From: Atrichornis clamosus
Taxonomy: Eukaryota; Chordata; Aves; Passeriformes; Menuridae
Reading direction: 5' to 3'
Length of the DNA stretch: 64,000 nt
NCBI GenBank assembly: GCA_013400975.1
Contig: WBMZ01010863.1
Location: 124,001 to 188,000, forward strand
The position numbers were made by a program, and so were the translations under genes. The notes under the pieces were generated by a model, which saw only the letters and a program-made list of their open reading frames with translations, had not been told where the DNA came from and searched no databases. Below are positions 1 through 12,894 of the stretch, piece by piece (within the stretch, counting starts at the first letter, position 1; the number at the start of each line of letters is the position of its first letter).

Positions 1-1522
1 CCACTTCAATCTCAGTTTACAACTTGGTAGTTCTGTTCCCCTTGCCATATAATACCCAATAGGACTTAAGGAGGACTCAAGGGCACAAGCCAAGAAGCTG
101 CAATTACTCCTGATGTGTTATTCTACAAGCTACTCTTAGAATTTAGTTCAAAATACAAAGCTGCAGGGATGTGGCTCCTGGAGGAATGTTAACCAATTTC
201 TTGCAAAGGCCAGTGGGTCTCCATTCTCCCAACCACAAACTGCCGCTTTCCTTGGACTAGCATTGGGTTGATGTCATGATCTAAGGTCATTAAAAGGAAA
301 ATGAATTACTGCAGGAATGAATTTCAATTAATTGTCCTTACAGAAAAACTGTCAGAACACAAAGATGCTGATTAAAGTGCTTAACTGCTCCAGGCAAAAT
401 TTCTCTCTCAGTTAAAAATATGTAATGAGTTGATTTAAAATAAATCATTCAATCTGGTAAATACAGTTCTGTCAGGCCTGCTAACTTTATAGCCATACAA
501 AGCTGAGGATGAGTCCAAGGCCTAAGTGCAGGCTGGGTGCAGCTATAGAGGCTGGACCCAGCAATGCTTTGCTACCTGCAGAGCACCACAAAGGTACAAA
601 AGCACAATGCTGTGTCAAAATGTGCGGTGGCTGAAAGGAACAGAGAGTTTTGCATATGCCATGTGCCCTGGGAAAGTCACAGGCTGCAGCCTTATTTTTT
701 CCCCAAGGGAGTTGAAAAGAGGCAAGCTGTAAGGAAGGTCAGGCTCTGATACACAAGAGACAATGACGGCAGAACAGTTGTTTGTGATTTAATGCTCCCC
801 ACATGAACACCTGCTTGTAGGACATTTATCATACACAATTCAAAGCCAGTTAGTTCAGTGGCTGTTTTCCCTAGTGAATAAGAATAAGTATTGTGGTTTT
901 AACCTTTTATATATGATCTTCATTTAAAACTAAATAACTTTCCGTTTTTAAATGGTTAAAAGAGGAACATTTAATGAGAGTGCAATTTGTCCCAAGAAAG
1001 TGAAAAGCTGTTTATCAACATGCCTGTTTAAAGGCATTGCAGACTTGTCCTTCCATCCATGCCAGTCGAGTTAAATAAGAGGAAGGTAGATTAAATCAGG
1101 GTATTATAAGCAATTATTTGCCTGACAGTGAAAACATTATGAAGCTTTCAGTCAAAGAAGTTAACGCTAATGCTTGTATTTCTATGTTAAGTGAATACAT
1201 GCTATACTTTGAATTTTCCAAACTGAGCAGGTAGTTTCCTCACAGTCTAAGTCAGCTTATATTTTGGAATTCACTCCTCAAACATTTTATTTTAATCTTT
1301 TCATATTGCATTTTAGCTAAGTTGTGCCTTTGTTTAGCTGACATTTTTGTCCTAACTTGCTAGTGTATTTCCCTTCTCAGAGGAAAGCTAGAGCAACCCC
1401 TTACTGCTAAATCAACTGCTATTTTACCAATTCCATTAAAAAAAACATTGTCCAGACTGAATCTTTTTTGCATCTCATAGCTAAAGAAGGAAAAAACATT
1501 TTTTAAGACTTGAGGATCTTAC
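1..1522 (-). other. DNAI1: DNAI1 intron 2 (partial, 3' part outside window)
   Basis: Reading on the minus strand, this follows the splice donor of the second DNAI1 coding exon. I looked for the next exon, which should encode the conserved acidic stretch and the dynein light-chain-binding region. I saw no acceptor-ORF-donor combination that fits. The sequence is AT-rich and otherwise featureless to the left edge, so the rest of DNAI1 lies beyond position 1. Confidence 0.55.
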
Positions 1523-1588
1523 CCGCTTTTTTAATCCAGCTTTACCAGTCCTTGATACTGCCTTTCCTCCTGAAGGTCCACCTTGGCC
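1523..1588 (-). CDS. DNAI1: DNAI1 coding exon 2, dynein axonemal intermediate chain 1 (partial gene)
   Basis: This is a 66-nt exon on the minus strand. It has a clear acceptor (pyrimidine-rich tract ending in TTCACTTCAG, AG at 1589-1590) and a strong donor (CGG followed by GTAAGA, GT at 1521-1522). It is in phase 0 at both ends and open through 22 codons. The peptide is glycine-rich then basic: it starts GQGGPSGGKA and ends GKAGLKKR. Human DNAI1 has a basic, glycine-containing stretch ending in RKR at the same place near the N-terminus, so position, phase and the basic end agree although identity is low. DNAI1 is a WD-repeat intermediate chain of outer dynein arms in motile cilia and sperm. 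The WD region is not in the window. The call rests mainly on splice signals and on joining in frame with the start exon at 13818-13847, so it is less certain than FAM219A. Confidence 0.68.
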
Positions 1589-2484
1589 CTGAAGTGAAAA
1601 CATATCCAATATAAACTTTCAAAGCACCTTCCTTCCTAGTTTAACCAAAGCAGAATAAAAGTTTGATGTTTGCTCCAATGGTATGTTTTAAAAGCCAAGT
1701 ATGCCAGTACTCTATCTATAAATTACCTGAATGACAGTCACTTTCACAACACAAGACAGCAGTTTATTAGCATGAAGAAATGCCAGGCTCTCTTCTAGTT
1801 ACTCTGTGTCTGTGATACACCCAAATGTCATATACATGGGGTTCTAGTGCCTTGGTCAAACACTCTAAAAGGATGCTCTTGTCCCAAGTGCTTGCATGGC
1901 ACAGTGAGCCTGAAGATGGCAGATCCACACCCACAAAGCCATGAGAGCTGAAAAAACCTGGAAAACACTGATGAACAGTTGGGAAATTAACCACTGTGAA
2001 CCTCCCTGCACACATGAAAGCACAGAATATCTGTTATGACAGGCTTTAAGGAAAACAATTAAATAGTTGTTTACAGGGTGCCTTATAGAGAGAGACTACC
2101 CAGAGTTTAAGGTATAACAGAAGGGCACCAGTGACAAAGCTGTGTGAAAATTTAACAGAAACTGGGAGAAGAAATTAAGATTTTGAGGAGATGCTGAGGG
2201 ACACACAGGACCATAAGCCCAGAAGGCAGAGAGAGAGCTGAAAAATCAAACAAAGGAAACAACATTAGAAACCTTGGCAAGAACAGTTTGAGGATGGATC
2301 ACAAAAAACATTTGACAGTATGTATGAAAAAAGCAGAGGAGTTACTTGGAAAGAAAGTGTTTGACTTTGTGACAGAAAAGAAGGGGATACTAGAGAAGAA
2401 GTAAGGAAAATGAAGGGGTGGGAGAGCAAGCTCCCATAGGCTGATTGATTTTCTTCAGAAGAACATTAGAGTGTGCTTTCAGAT

Positions 2485-2860
2485 CAGATCAAAGGTCCAC
2501 CTAGCCAAGTATCTCTCACCAACAGTATTCAAAAGCAGGTATCTATTCTCTCTAGGATGCCCTCTCAGCTTGTCACAGGGACTTGAAACAGAAATGCTAT
2601 CCTTTTTATTTCGTATCAGTGAACCTTTTCCTCCACAAATTTATTCAGTCATTTTGGAATCCATGCACATTTTTAGCATGCACAACTTCTACAGCAAAGA
2701 CTCCCATGGTACAACTACATGGTAACGCAAAGAACTGCTACTTGCTTTTTTAACTTGGCCACTTCTCTCATCTGGTTTTCCTAGTTCTTCCTATGGAAAG
2801 CCCAGCTTTATCAATCGCTTTATTATTTTATTCCTCCTCCTTTTTTCCCTATGTCTTAAG
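2485..2860 (-). repeat. Old CR1-family LINE fragment
   Basis: Read on the plus strand, the segment opens with a phrase close to AGGTCCACCTAGCCAAGTAT. It later runs through CATGCACATTTTTAGCATGC and a phrase ending CTCATCTGG TTTTCCTAGTTCTT. I recognise this order from antisense copies of sauropsid CR1 3' regions. Both ends are blurred and the copy is strongly decayed, which suggests an old insertion. A RepeatMasker run with an avian library would settle the subfamily and limits. Confidence 0.5.
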
Positions 2861-4614
2861 AACGCTTTCAGGAGCACAAGCCTCTACAGAGATTCCTACG
2901 CTTCCCTTATGATTCCCCTTCATTATGAAAATTAAATATTCACTTCCACCACTTACTTCCTAGGTATTAAACAATTAAGCAGCCATAATGACTTTGACCC
3001 AGTATCTCCAAACACTGTTTGTCAAGCCCCATTACTTGCTAAGACTTGACAATAAGAATTCAGAAAAGAAATATTTTCAGAGAAGAACAAAGTGCAGTAA
3101 AGATGTGAGGCTGTGTCTCTCAGTGTTATTTCTCTTTTTACAAGTTAAGACACATAAAACTGCTGTTACTAACAAGGCATTAGGGATTTTATTCCAGAAG
3201 ATACATTATTAAAAGCAATGAAAAATGAGCAGACCAATACATTTCTGTGCTTAGAAAATGTGCCTCGCTTTGAAATACAAATTGTTATGAGTCAGGTGGA
3301 GAAAATAAAGTTGTAACATTTTCTTTATAGTCCCACATTGCCCTAGTTGCAGAGCAGAGAGGCGAAGAGCTCACGTGTCACAACCACTACTGAGACCACT
3401 GGATCACCCAGCTGGCCTGACTCCCCTATGTGATTGCTTAGCAATGGACAATCTGACAACGACCATGATATGTGTGAATTAGATGTGACCTAAACAGATT
3501 GTCAGAGCAGAATTTTATTCGGGTCCAAATCAAAATCAAATTCTTAATTTTAAACATGAAACAAAGTTTGTAAATCAGTCTACAAAAGCATTTATCCAAC
3601 AGCAAAGGCATTGACAAGGCAATCTGAGGACAAGCGGTTTTGACAGTTGCATGGATTTCAGTTAACATCATCCAAAGAGCCACCTGAGAATAAATATCTA
3701 TAATTGTATTAAAATCTAAAAGTAGACTGAAGAAAAGATGAGCTATGAGTGCACTGGAAGGAAGCAGCACAAACCCTGACCTGCTTCCAACACCATAAAG
3801 GGTTTGTAGGGTAGAGCATGAGCAATTTTTCCAATCAACCAGGGGCTTGTGGCTAGTTGGCTCTATTTCTTTTGTCTTTGTACAGTACTATCATGGTTTT
3901 ACAACTGGAACTTAATGATATAGGTACAGGCCTGGTATGATAGAGAGACCCTAAGGAGACCCAGGATATGGCACGGAGAAGTACAGGCAGGGGATGATAA
4001 GATATGGGGCACAGACTTGACATCAGACACTCCACACTGGCAAGCATCTCAGCACTGGCCAGTTGCAGAATTGCAGATCTACAGACAGGGGAACTGAACA
4101 AACCTGGCTTAGGGATAGCAAAGAAAACAGAAAGTTAGTATCTAGCACACTGAAAAAGCATCACATGCAGTAACATCAGGTGTAATGTGGAACACCAGAC
4201 CAACGAAGAAAGGGAAACGTGTGAAAATATATTAGTTAACATATAAAGGAAACATCAGGTGGGTGAAGAAGAAACCATCAAAATGGACATATCATCCTTC
4301 CCAATGAAGGGCTCCAGATGCTGACAACTTGTCATAACATTCTCACCAATACCACCACCACCTGCAAAATTAAACCATCAATCTTAGGAACCAGAGGACT
4401 GGAAGAAGAGTAAGCACAATACCAGAAAAACAGGTAAAAACTGGGAAGCTTGCATACAACAACTTTAACTGCATTATCATTACTAAAGATTTTATTAATG
4501 ATTTTTTGGGTTTTTTGCACAGAATTATCTCTTATTTTCCCTAATGAATATGTCTGGACTGATGATAATGTTTAGACTAACATTTCAGTCACACTGACAT
4601 GAACTTTTTAGTTT

Positions 4615-4640
4615 TATATACATATATACATACACACATG
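4615..4640. repeat. Short TA/CA microsatellite
   Basis: A roughly 26-bp run of alternating TA, CA and TACA units. It is low complexity and has no associated gene signal. Confidence 0.6.
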
Positions 4641-7600
4641 ATGTGCCTTCTCTTTGCCCATAAACAAGATTTTGAGTGTAACAAAATTTACAAACTATTG
4701 CAAAACACAGAGCCAGGCTCTGAAAGTCTCATCTTTGACCGTATGCATGTTTTTAACCTTTATCAAAGGATAGCTGACAGTACCACATCCAGTCGTGTAT
4801 GATTGGGAGAGGGTGTTCAAGGAAGAGGTCTCACTGCATCAGTTAGTGAGATTTACCAGCCTTCTCCATATGCCTCATTCCTACTTTCCTACCAGCCTCT
4901 ACTCGATGACGGTGACAGCTTGCTTTGGGGCCCCCTGGAGCTAAGTGAAGTAGTCGCCTACAGCAGGGGGCAAGAACATGACTGACAGGACAGTTATAAA
5001 ATTACACCTATTATGTCTGTTATTTTGAACTAAAGAAACTCCAACCACCCCTTCCAACCTGAACAGTTATGCTTTAGAACTATTTTGTTGCCACACAGAT
5101 CCCTGGCCAAGTGCTGCATAGTATGGACACAGCCCACTCCAAAAGTGTGCTAAACCTAAAGTGGGAAGACGGGATACAGCACACAATGATCAGTGTGGGC
5201 CCAGGGCATTCTTCAATGTGTGCTCCACAAGCATAGGACAGCCATGCCTGGAGCAGGGGAGCAAAGATTTGCTTGGCAGGTGGAGTACAGTCTAGGAAGG
5301 AGATGGTCCTTACCTTATTCTGGGGTTGTTCAGCGAAACTCTTGTCCCCTGTCCAGATTAAACGTCCCTCACAACACAGAGACCTACTTCAAACACAATA
5401 GAAGTTGAATATCTTATTTGTTGGATATCCTGGACTCTTGCAAGCGGAAACTGTAAGTCTACTTGACTTAGTACTCTTACAGAAGTCAGCATAAAAAGCA
5501 GAAGACACACTTTGCACTGCAAGCATCATTACTGCTACCACTGCCTGTGCTGCAGAAGGTTCAGCCCAAAGTATCTCAAATTTTTGGAACCCCAATGAAA
5601 GGTGACACAAAAATAAGATGAGAAAAAATCAGAGCCTAGTATTTTGGCAATATTAGCAGTAGGTGAAACTCATCAAAACTAGTAGATCTGTTTAAAACTA
5701 TTACAAGAAGCAAGTTGGGGAGAACATAGGTCAGTCAAGAATACAAAATCTTTTACACTGACTCCGAATTCTTAATAGCACAGATAATACTGCTGTGGCA
5801 CTTGATGAAAAAGGCAGTTCTGACATCCCTTTTTATCAGTGTATCTGCGCTTTGTTCTTTTGCTGGTTTTTTTTTGCAAGGTCCAGCTCTTTGTAAATCT
5901 TTGCAAAGGCACCTCACTGTCCTTCTTTATACCTTTCCTTAAAACTTCCCTCTGGCACAAGAGCTATAAAGAGTACTCAATACCACCTAGGGTAGTTTGT
6001 GACCTGCCACCACAGCTCAGAATGATTGCTATTGCTTCCTCATTCTTCTTTTTACTGTATCAATGTGTTACCAATAAACTATTATTAAAAATGTCATCCT
6101 TTTGCTCTGACAGCTATTTAAAATACATCATTCAGTGCTTGTACAATAGGGAAGAGGTCACAAACACATCTGCAACACAAATAAAAAATAAATTATAATA
6201 ACGATTGTATATTCACTAGCAAGATGTTTACAATAACTTGTCTTCATATGCGTGTTTAAAATTCAAGCACATTTTTCTGTAGCATATTAGCTACAGGGAA
6301 AAAAAAGTTAACCGACTATTATTAACATCTCAAAGAGAAGCATTCAGAACTTAGAAAATGTGAGAATTAAGGTTGCCAGGGAAACATTCAATTCATCCCA
6401 TTGGTCACAGGCATTATGATACACAGCTTAACTCCATAATCACACATTTTCTTTTTTCATAGGCTTCCTGCCTCACTTCAGTTCTCCCAGGTTATGCTGC
6501 TACTAGTATATTGGTTTATATTGTTCAGCATCTATAGTGGTGGGGTTTTTTTGTAATTCATAGCTCAAGTCAGACACCCAACAAAGAACTATTCAATCCA
6601 AATAGTTATATTTTAGCAAATTCTAGATAAAGAAGGATTTGCTACAGAAAAAAAAAAATCAACAATCTTTCTAAAACTTCCTAATAAATGTGCTGCTATT
6701 CCTGGCTTTAATAATATCAATTAACAAGAAGATAAGTGTGAATAATCAAGAGGAATTTATATTAGGAAAAAAAAGGAGACACTGTTTCTAGGGAACTAAG
6801 GAATGAGCAGGAGGCATTAAGTAGTTTCTCACCTCCAGGTCACTGTCATAACTCTGATCACTCCAGGAGGTGCTAAAGTGCTCCAGTGAAAAATGTCAAA
6901 GTCAGAATTTATGGAGGCTAATCATGTTTTACTCTGATGACTGTGTTACATCAAATAAATTAACAGATTACCCCACTTCCAACAGTGAAAAGGTATTAGA
7001 AGCCTGTAACAGTCAGAGTACTCAAATGAAGGCTATAGAAGACCCAAGTGACTGTTCCTTTCTGGATCTTTCTTCCGGGTTGTGCTTAAGATAGCAGCAC
7101 CTAGGAATTCTTCCCTGGGCCAGACATCTACTATGCTACAAGACAAATTGACTATTGACTACAACAAAGATACAGGGTGATACAAACAGAAAGAGGAAAC
7201 AGATGGAAAGCGATGCTTTAAATGCCATTTAATATTCCTTTCCCTTGCCATAGCTCCCTCTATCGCAGACAAGCCACTGAGAGGTACAAACAGCTGCAAA
7301 ATCAAGTCCTTCAGCGGGAAGTTTTCCTGCTGCTGAGTTATCCAACATGCATTTCTAATTGTATTTTAGTTAGGATGTTTGGGTAATAGATATTTAATTT
7401 TTTTTTTCGTTATAAAACAGAAAAATAAAAATAGAAGAAGAAGAAACTACTGACTACTATCCAAAGACCACTGTTGCAAATTAAAAAAAAAAAATTAAAA
7501 AAGCCCTATCAGGCTAGCATGTCATAAGAGCTATCAAATTTCTGCATGTCCCCCCACCCGAAAAAGGGGGAGTCCAAGCATTGAAGAGATGACACATCTA

Positions 7601-8739
7601 GTGAAGGTTTTGCCCTCAACACCCTAGTAATATGTTACCAGAGTATCCTGCAATGCAGAAAATAAAAAATCACACACAACCACACATGCAGGTCTTGTTC
7701 TTCTTCCTTACTCTATTCACATTATTTTTCACATTGCTCTCCCTTTTGTTGGTGATGTGACAGCCACTAATAGCTTATCTGAGACACCTTAACTGAATTT
7801 ATACAAAACAGACAGGACTATCAGTAGCTCTTGCTATTTGGTATTTTTGACTGAATAGCAAAAGCTCTGAAGTTTTTTCCAAGTCTGTTTATTTTTTAAC
7901 AGTTTTTATCTAGAGCCCTACTTTTCAATTATTTCATCCTCTGCTGCAGAAAACCTCTGACTTGTCAGTGGCAATGCTGGTGGTACATAAATAATCTTGC
8001 TGACCTAGGAAGCAGAGATTTACTCTCAGGAACCAGCGTTCATTTAAGAACCAGGTTGAACCCTGAATTAATGACTGCAGAAATTCTTCAGGAAAAATGC
8101 ATCCATCCCCCAGGTTCAGATCCAAGGCCTGCCCTGACTATCCAAGTAGGAGATACAATGATTGTTACCACATGTGTAGTCCTGCCATCCAGGATAAGGG
8201 TCCTCACCACAGTCTTTGCTGGATGGTACGTCCTTCTTCCAAACTGTCAGGTTAAACTGTCCCTTTCAGACTAAATCTTGCAGTGGGTCCCTGTATGGTG
8301 AGGAGCCAGACACTACTATTCAGTAAGTCCTTGAGAAATGTGAAACTTCTCCCTATGCTTAAAGCATAAGGTTGGACAAGGAGACACAGATTTGCAGACT
8401 CAGCCTAAAACACCAGAGAACTCAGCGGCAAGGATGATGCAGGTTGGTCACTGTTAAGCCAAAGTGTCAGTTCACATTAAGCAAATTTTCCAAAGGCTGA
8501 GAACTGATTACAGGTTAATGAAACACTCATCAAGGCAAATGACAAACATAGGCTGTATTTTTTTAATATCATTAAAGAGACATTCCTTTAGCCTTTCAGC
8601 TCACCATAGCTGTCACCATAACACAATCAGGCTATCACAGAACACTCCTGCTAAGTTTACTTCATCTTCCTGAGCAGAGACATTGTCATTCCCACTTCCT
8701 CTGCAGCACAGGACTGAGACTAACCAGTAATGTAGGGAA

Positions 8740-8791
8740 CAAAAAAAACAAACAAAAAAAAAAAAAAAAAAGAAAAAAAGAAAAAAAAGAA
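8740..8791 (+). repeat. A-rich tract, possible old poly(A) tail
   Basis: A tract of about 50 bp made almost only of A with scattered G and C. It produces phenylalanine/leucine-rich frames on the minus strand that should not be read as a protein. It could be the tail of a decayed retroposon, but no recognisable body or target-site duplication lies upstream. Confidence 0.7.
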
Positions 8792-9502
8792 GCATACAGC
8801 TGCTTGTTGGATTCTAAAAGAGGTAGAGACATTATGAGAGCCAAGCTTGGCATTTCCGTAAAACTATTTAATAAGTTTCCTGCTAGCTTTTTATTCTTGT
8901 TTTGAATACTAGCAAACTCCATAGTAAACCACCAGTTGGCACAAGGAGCAAGGAAGCACAGCATGGAAACAAAGTCAAAGGAAGCAAAGTGACTTCTAGA
9001 CTGCCCTGCAGCAGATACATATTTGCACACACCAGGGAAGCCAATTTGCCAATACATTCTATAATATTTTCTGAGCGACACTAAATGGAATGTTTATTTT
9101 ATATTCCATGGATGGTTTAATGCATGTTTAAGAAAAAGTAAGCACCTTAAAAGCCTTTTCTAGGGGTAAAAAAAAAAAAGACAAAAAAGGCAAATTATAT
9201 CTGATTGTTTTCCATACTTGGGGAGGCATTTCTGCTTCTCTTCTGGTTTCTGTTTCTCTTTTATGACTTGCTGAACAGTAAAGAAGCTGTTTACATATCA
9301 GTGGGTGCAAGACCACAAATGTAATACAAAATGCCTCACTGTCCAAATTCAGACACTTTCTGAACACTGCTTAAGTGATCTGTTTGTGACAGTGGCCTTA
9401 ACTCTAACAGGTAAGACTGAACAGTCTGGTTTTGCACTGTAAGTGCCAAATGTATGCAATGTCTGCCAAGAAACCACAACCAAATCTTGCTTCTTCTTCA
9501 GG

Positions 9503-9947
9503 TGGGTTCAGTCTCAGAGTGTATGCGTCAAAAAGATATACGCAGGTGAAATCAGGGATCAGAGCTGCAGTTTGGTGTTACAGGTTTATTCAGGCTGCAT
9601 CTCCAGTCTCTGCCATCCTCCCACACGGTGCCCCGGAGAGAACTCAACCCCTCCAGCCTCGCTGCCCGCATATCAAAGGGTCAGCACAGCCACAGTACTC
9701 TCATCTCCTAATGGTAAAGGAATGCACTTCAAAAACAACCCCCAGTGAGAAAGAACAAAGGTGTCTGTTCCCACAGTATCCTCTGCGATCTATTCTAATA
9801 CATAGATGGGCCTTGAACCACCTAGCAAGCCTGTTCTACTCCTCCTCGGCTAGCTTCTTCTGTAGGGCTTCTTCTACTCCTACACAGAGGTACACAGTAG
9901 CACACGGTGCTCTCCACTGCTCACTCGAGACTTTTTCTCGAGCTACA
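9503..9947 (-). mobile_element. Probable solo LTR of an endogenous retrovirus, minus orientation
   Basis: On the minus strand the segment begins TGTAGCTCGAG, ends in a CCCA just before position 9503, and carries an AATAAA polyadenylation signal (9585-9590) about 82 bp before that end. This is LTR-like architecture: U3 first, then AATAAA, then a short terminal part. Its composition is richer in GC than the surrounding intron. I could not find a convincing target-site duplication, and no internal retroviral coding sequence is attached, so it would be a solo LTR. The long plus-strand open frame across it is incidental. A short inverted repeat with two CTCGAG boxes (9924-9929 and 9937-9942) lies at the presumed 5' end. 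Confidence 0.45.
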
Positions 9948-12894
9948 TAGCAAAGGCATGGAAATCTGGAACACTTTCAAGAGCATACCTGTCAATCATG
10001 TTCAAAATAACAATCTCACAAAGTATTGGCTGCTTTCTCTTACAACCCAGGACCACACACAGAACTGACACAAGACCAATAGGGTGCTATTCCCTGCCCT
10101 ACCACTTTCTGCATGTACGTGCACATGCCACACAGCTCAGTGTTTTCAAAAAACACCTCACTTCCCGGTGTCCTGTTTGCCATACTCAAAACCTCATTTT
10201 TCAAGGGAGCTGAGAATCTGATACATCCATTCCCTTCAGTCTCATGCAGAATAGTTGGTTTATGCCTTTCCACAATTCTACATCCTCACAAAAAGCTGTT
10301 GAGCTCAATTGTGGGTAACATACTTCAGATCTGAAAGGAAGGGTGGTATAGAACATACATAAGTATTGTTATTTTCAAGGCTGCATCAGGAGCACAAAGA
10401 TCCAGACATAAAACACTTCGAACATTGAAACACATTTCTTATTAATGTACACAAACATACAAAAGCCTAAAGATGTTTATAAAAAAGGCTAGATCAAGTC
10501 AAACAATTCATCTGGAAGGCCACAGACTTTAATTGTGATGGTCAACCCCACTATAACATATTTTCACCCATCAGGCGGCTGGAGACTGGAGGCAGAAGTC
10601 ACCTGGATAAAGAAAAAAATAAAGAGTGAAATAAAGCAAGAAAGTGATGCTAGAGGAGAAGCAGATACAAAATAGGCACAGAAGAAGAGCAGGCAACCAC
10701 ACATAAGGGAGCAGAATTAAAAAAGAAGAATTGAACACAAAGCACTTGAAGAACATGGAGTCATGAAAGCAGAGGAGGAGCTGGAAGTGACACATGGTAA
10801 AAGGGAACAGCTGTACAGGTAAGTATGTCAGCTTTGAGAGCAATCCCAGGAAGAAGATTTTCAAAGTGCAAGCAGTCAGCAGTGGCGCAGCAAATATCAA
10901 ACATCAGACCCTGACTGCACAGTGAGTAGTGTAAAGGCACTCATCCCCCACAATCCCAAAGCCCCTGAGATGCTGTGTTCTGAGTCAGGGAAAATGAGGC
11001 AAAAGCCTCTGGACTCCAGAGCCAGCCAGTCAACCACATAATTCTTCCACTGAAAGAATATTCTACTAGATGAAAGAATATGAAACAGCAATCATATTTA
11101 ACAAGATCAAGGCAAATATGGGAAATGCAATACAGAACAAGTTAAAACTATTGCCTTTAAGTTATTGTAAAGAAAGCTACGTGAAAAGCCAAATATCCTC
11201 AGAGTTTAAATAGTTTATGATGTTTCAAGAACTTTAAAATAAAATTAATGCCTTTACTGCACATCAATTAAGTTTTTCAAATAACATGTGAAACAAAGCC
11301 TCTCCTTTCCACAGTGTTTGAGATAATGGGTACTGAAAATGATTGAAAATATTTATGTGGAAATTCTGAAAACAAAAGAAACTGTAATTCAGGAGAGCAT
11401 TTGATCCCAGGTTCAGTTTGCATCATCATTAAAGGGGTTTTTACAATTTTAGCATAAACATCATTATCTAGGACTGGGTGTGGGTTTTCGTTCTGGATTT
11501 GTGCCCTCCGAAAACTATATAAAGCCCTTTGTATCTTGGTAATTATTAGTACTTAGTAGCAGATTAGGAATGTCACCATGATCCTCTCACTCTTGCTTAC
11601 TGTAAAGCCCACAAGCCCTCTGAAAATGTGTGCAGAAACACAAAGATGTCTCCCAGAGATCTCATGAGAAATCATTTAAGTGCTTCTGGATTTCAGGCTC
11701 TAGCCCTTGGTTGCAGGAACACAGGGAAGTGACCAGGCTCTGCAGTCAGGTCACTCTGAGCAGGGTTTGTTAGCTCAGACTGCAGAGCCCAGCAGGTCTG
11801 TACAGTCTCTACAGCTGTGGTGTGGTGTGTGCAACATTCTTGGGTAACTAAAATGGGATCAGATCATCAGCAAGGGTTGCTGTTTTCTCACTGAAAGAGT
11901 ACACTGAAAGCTCTTCACAAACCCTCACAAACCACTGGGGATTGCCCAGGAACTCAGCTACCATCTCACAGCTCTGGACAGTCACACTGATCCTTCTTTT
12001 TTTCCCTCCACTTTCCTTGACTGGTTATGGCTGTCTGCCCTGTGTTCTGGACAGAGAAGGTTCCTTGTTCTTGGTCACTTCCAGGACACCTGTGCTAACC
12101 CTCCTCCCCCCAGCCCTAAAGTCAAATACGTTGGGATTGACCTAAACATATTAACAAAAGGGTTTTATCAGCCTGGCCATCATTTGCTTTTAAACCAAAC
12201 ACCTTTGTTAGCCCAGTAGTAGATAAGATCCAGGAATTAATCTGACAGCCTTTAATCCTGTAAGTAGATGCATGCAGACATGTCCATGTAGGGCCCAAAG
12301 GAATACAGTGAGGTCTCAGACACAGATCCCTCAGCACAGTAGGGTTAGGGCCAGGAAGAGTAGCAAATTACTCCACTTGAACTGGGTAGAGACCAAATAG
12401 TAAACCAAAAGGAAAGTGACAAAACTTACAGCTGGGTATAACTGAAATTTTTCAAAACTTTGTAAGAAAAGGGATTTCATCCTGTCTGCTGAGGGTGCCT
12501 GAGAGATCCTCTGGCAGTCTGGAGAAATGCACCCTGACTGCACCAGAACCTGCCTTGGAAGGGGTGTCATATGCTGGAATTGTAATGAAACGGCCTGACA
12601 ATGATGTGAGGATTTTGTGGTCTCACAGGGTTGAACAGCACAGTGGCAGCAAGGGGTGCTGCAGCTTTGGGACATGCTGGTTTAACAGCTGTGTAATGCC
12701 ACAGAGTTCTCCGAAATGCCACAGAACTCGCAGGCTATCACAGGCAGGTGATGCCACACCCCAGTGAAGCGGCAGGGTGACACAACATGATGAAGTCAGG
12801 CAGTCAGGACAGCCAAAGAGAGGCTTTGCTGACTCCATTGCATCCACCCAGTCCGGCAGGTTGCAGCTCTGTGGGGCAATCTAAGTACTCAGTT

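Noticed and set aside
5040..5080. CCCCTTCCAACCTGAACAG, like a CR1 3' tail
   Set aside because: Only about 20 bp match and no further CR1 sequence lies upstream. Too short to call.
8613..9081. Phenylalanine-rich minus-strand frames suggesting a membrane protein
   Set aside because: The hydrophobic run is the translated complement of the A-rich tract at 8740-8791.
9432..9950. 172-codon plus-strand frame
   Set aside because: It lies antisense across a probable LTR and resembles no retroviral or host protein.
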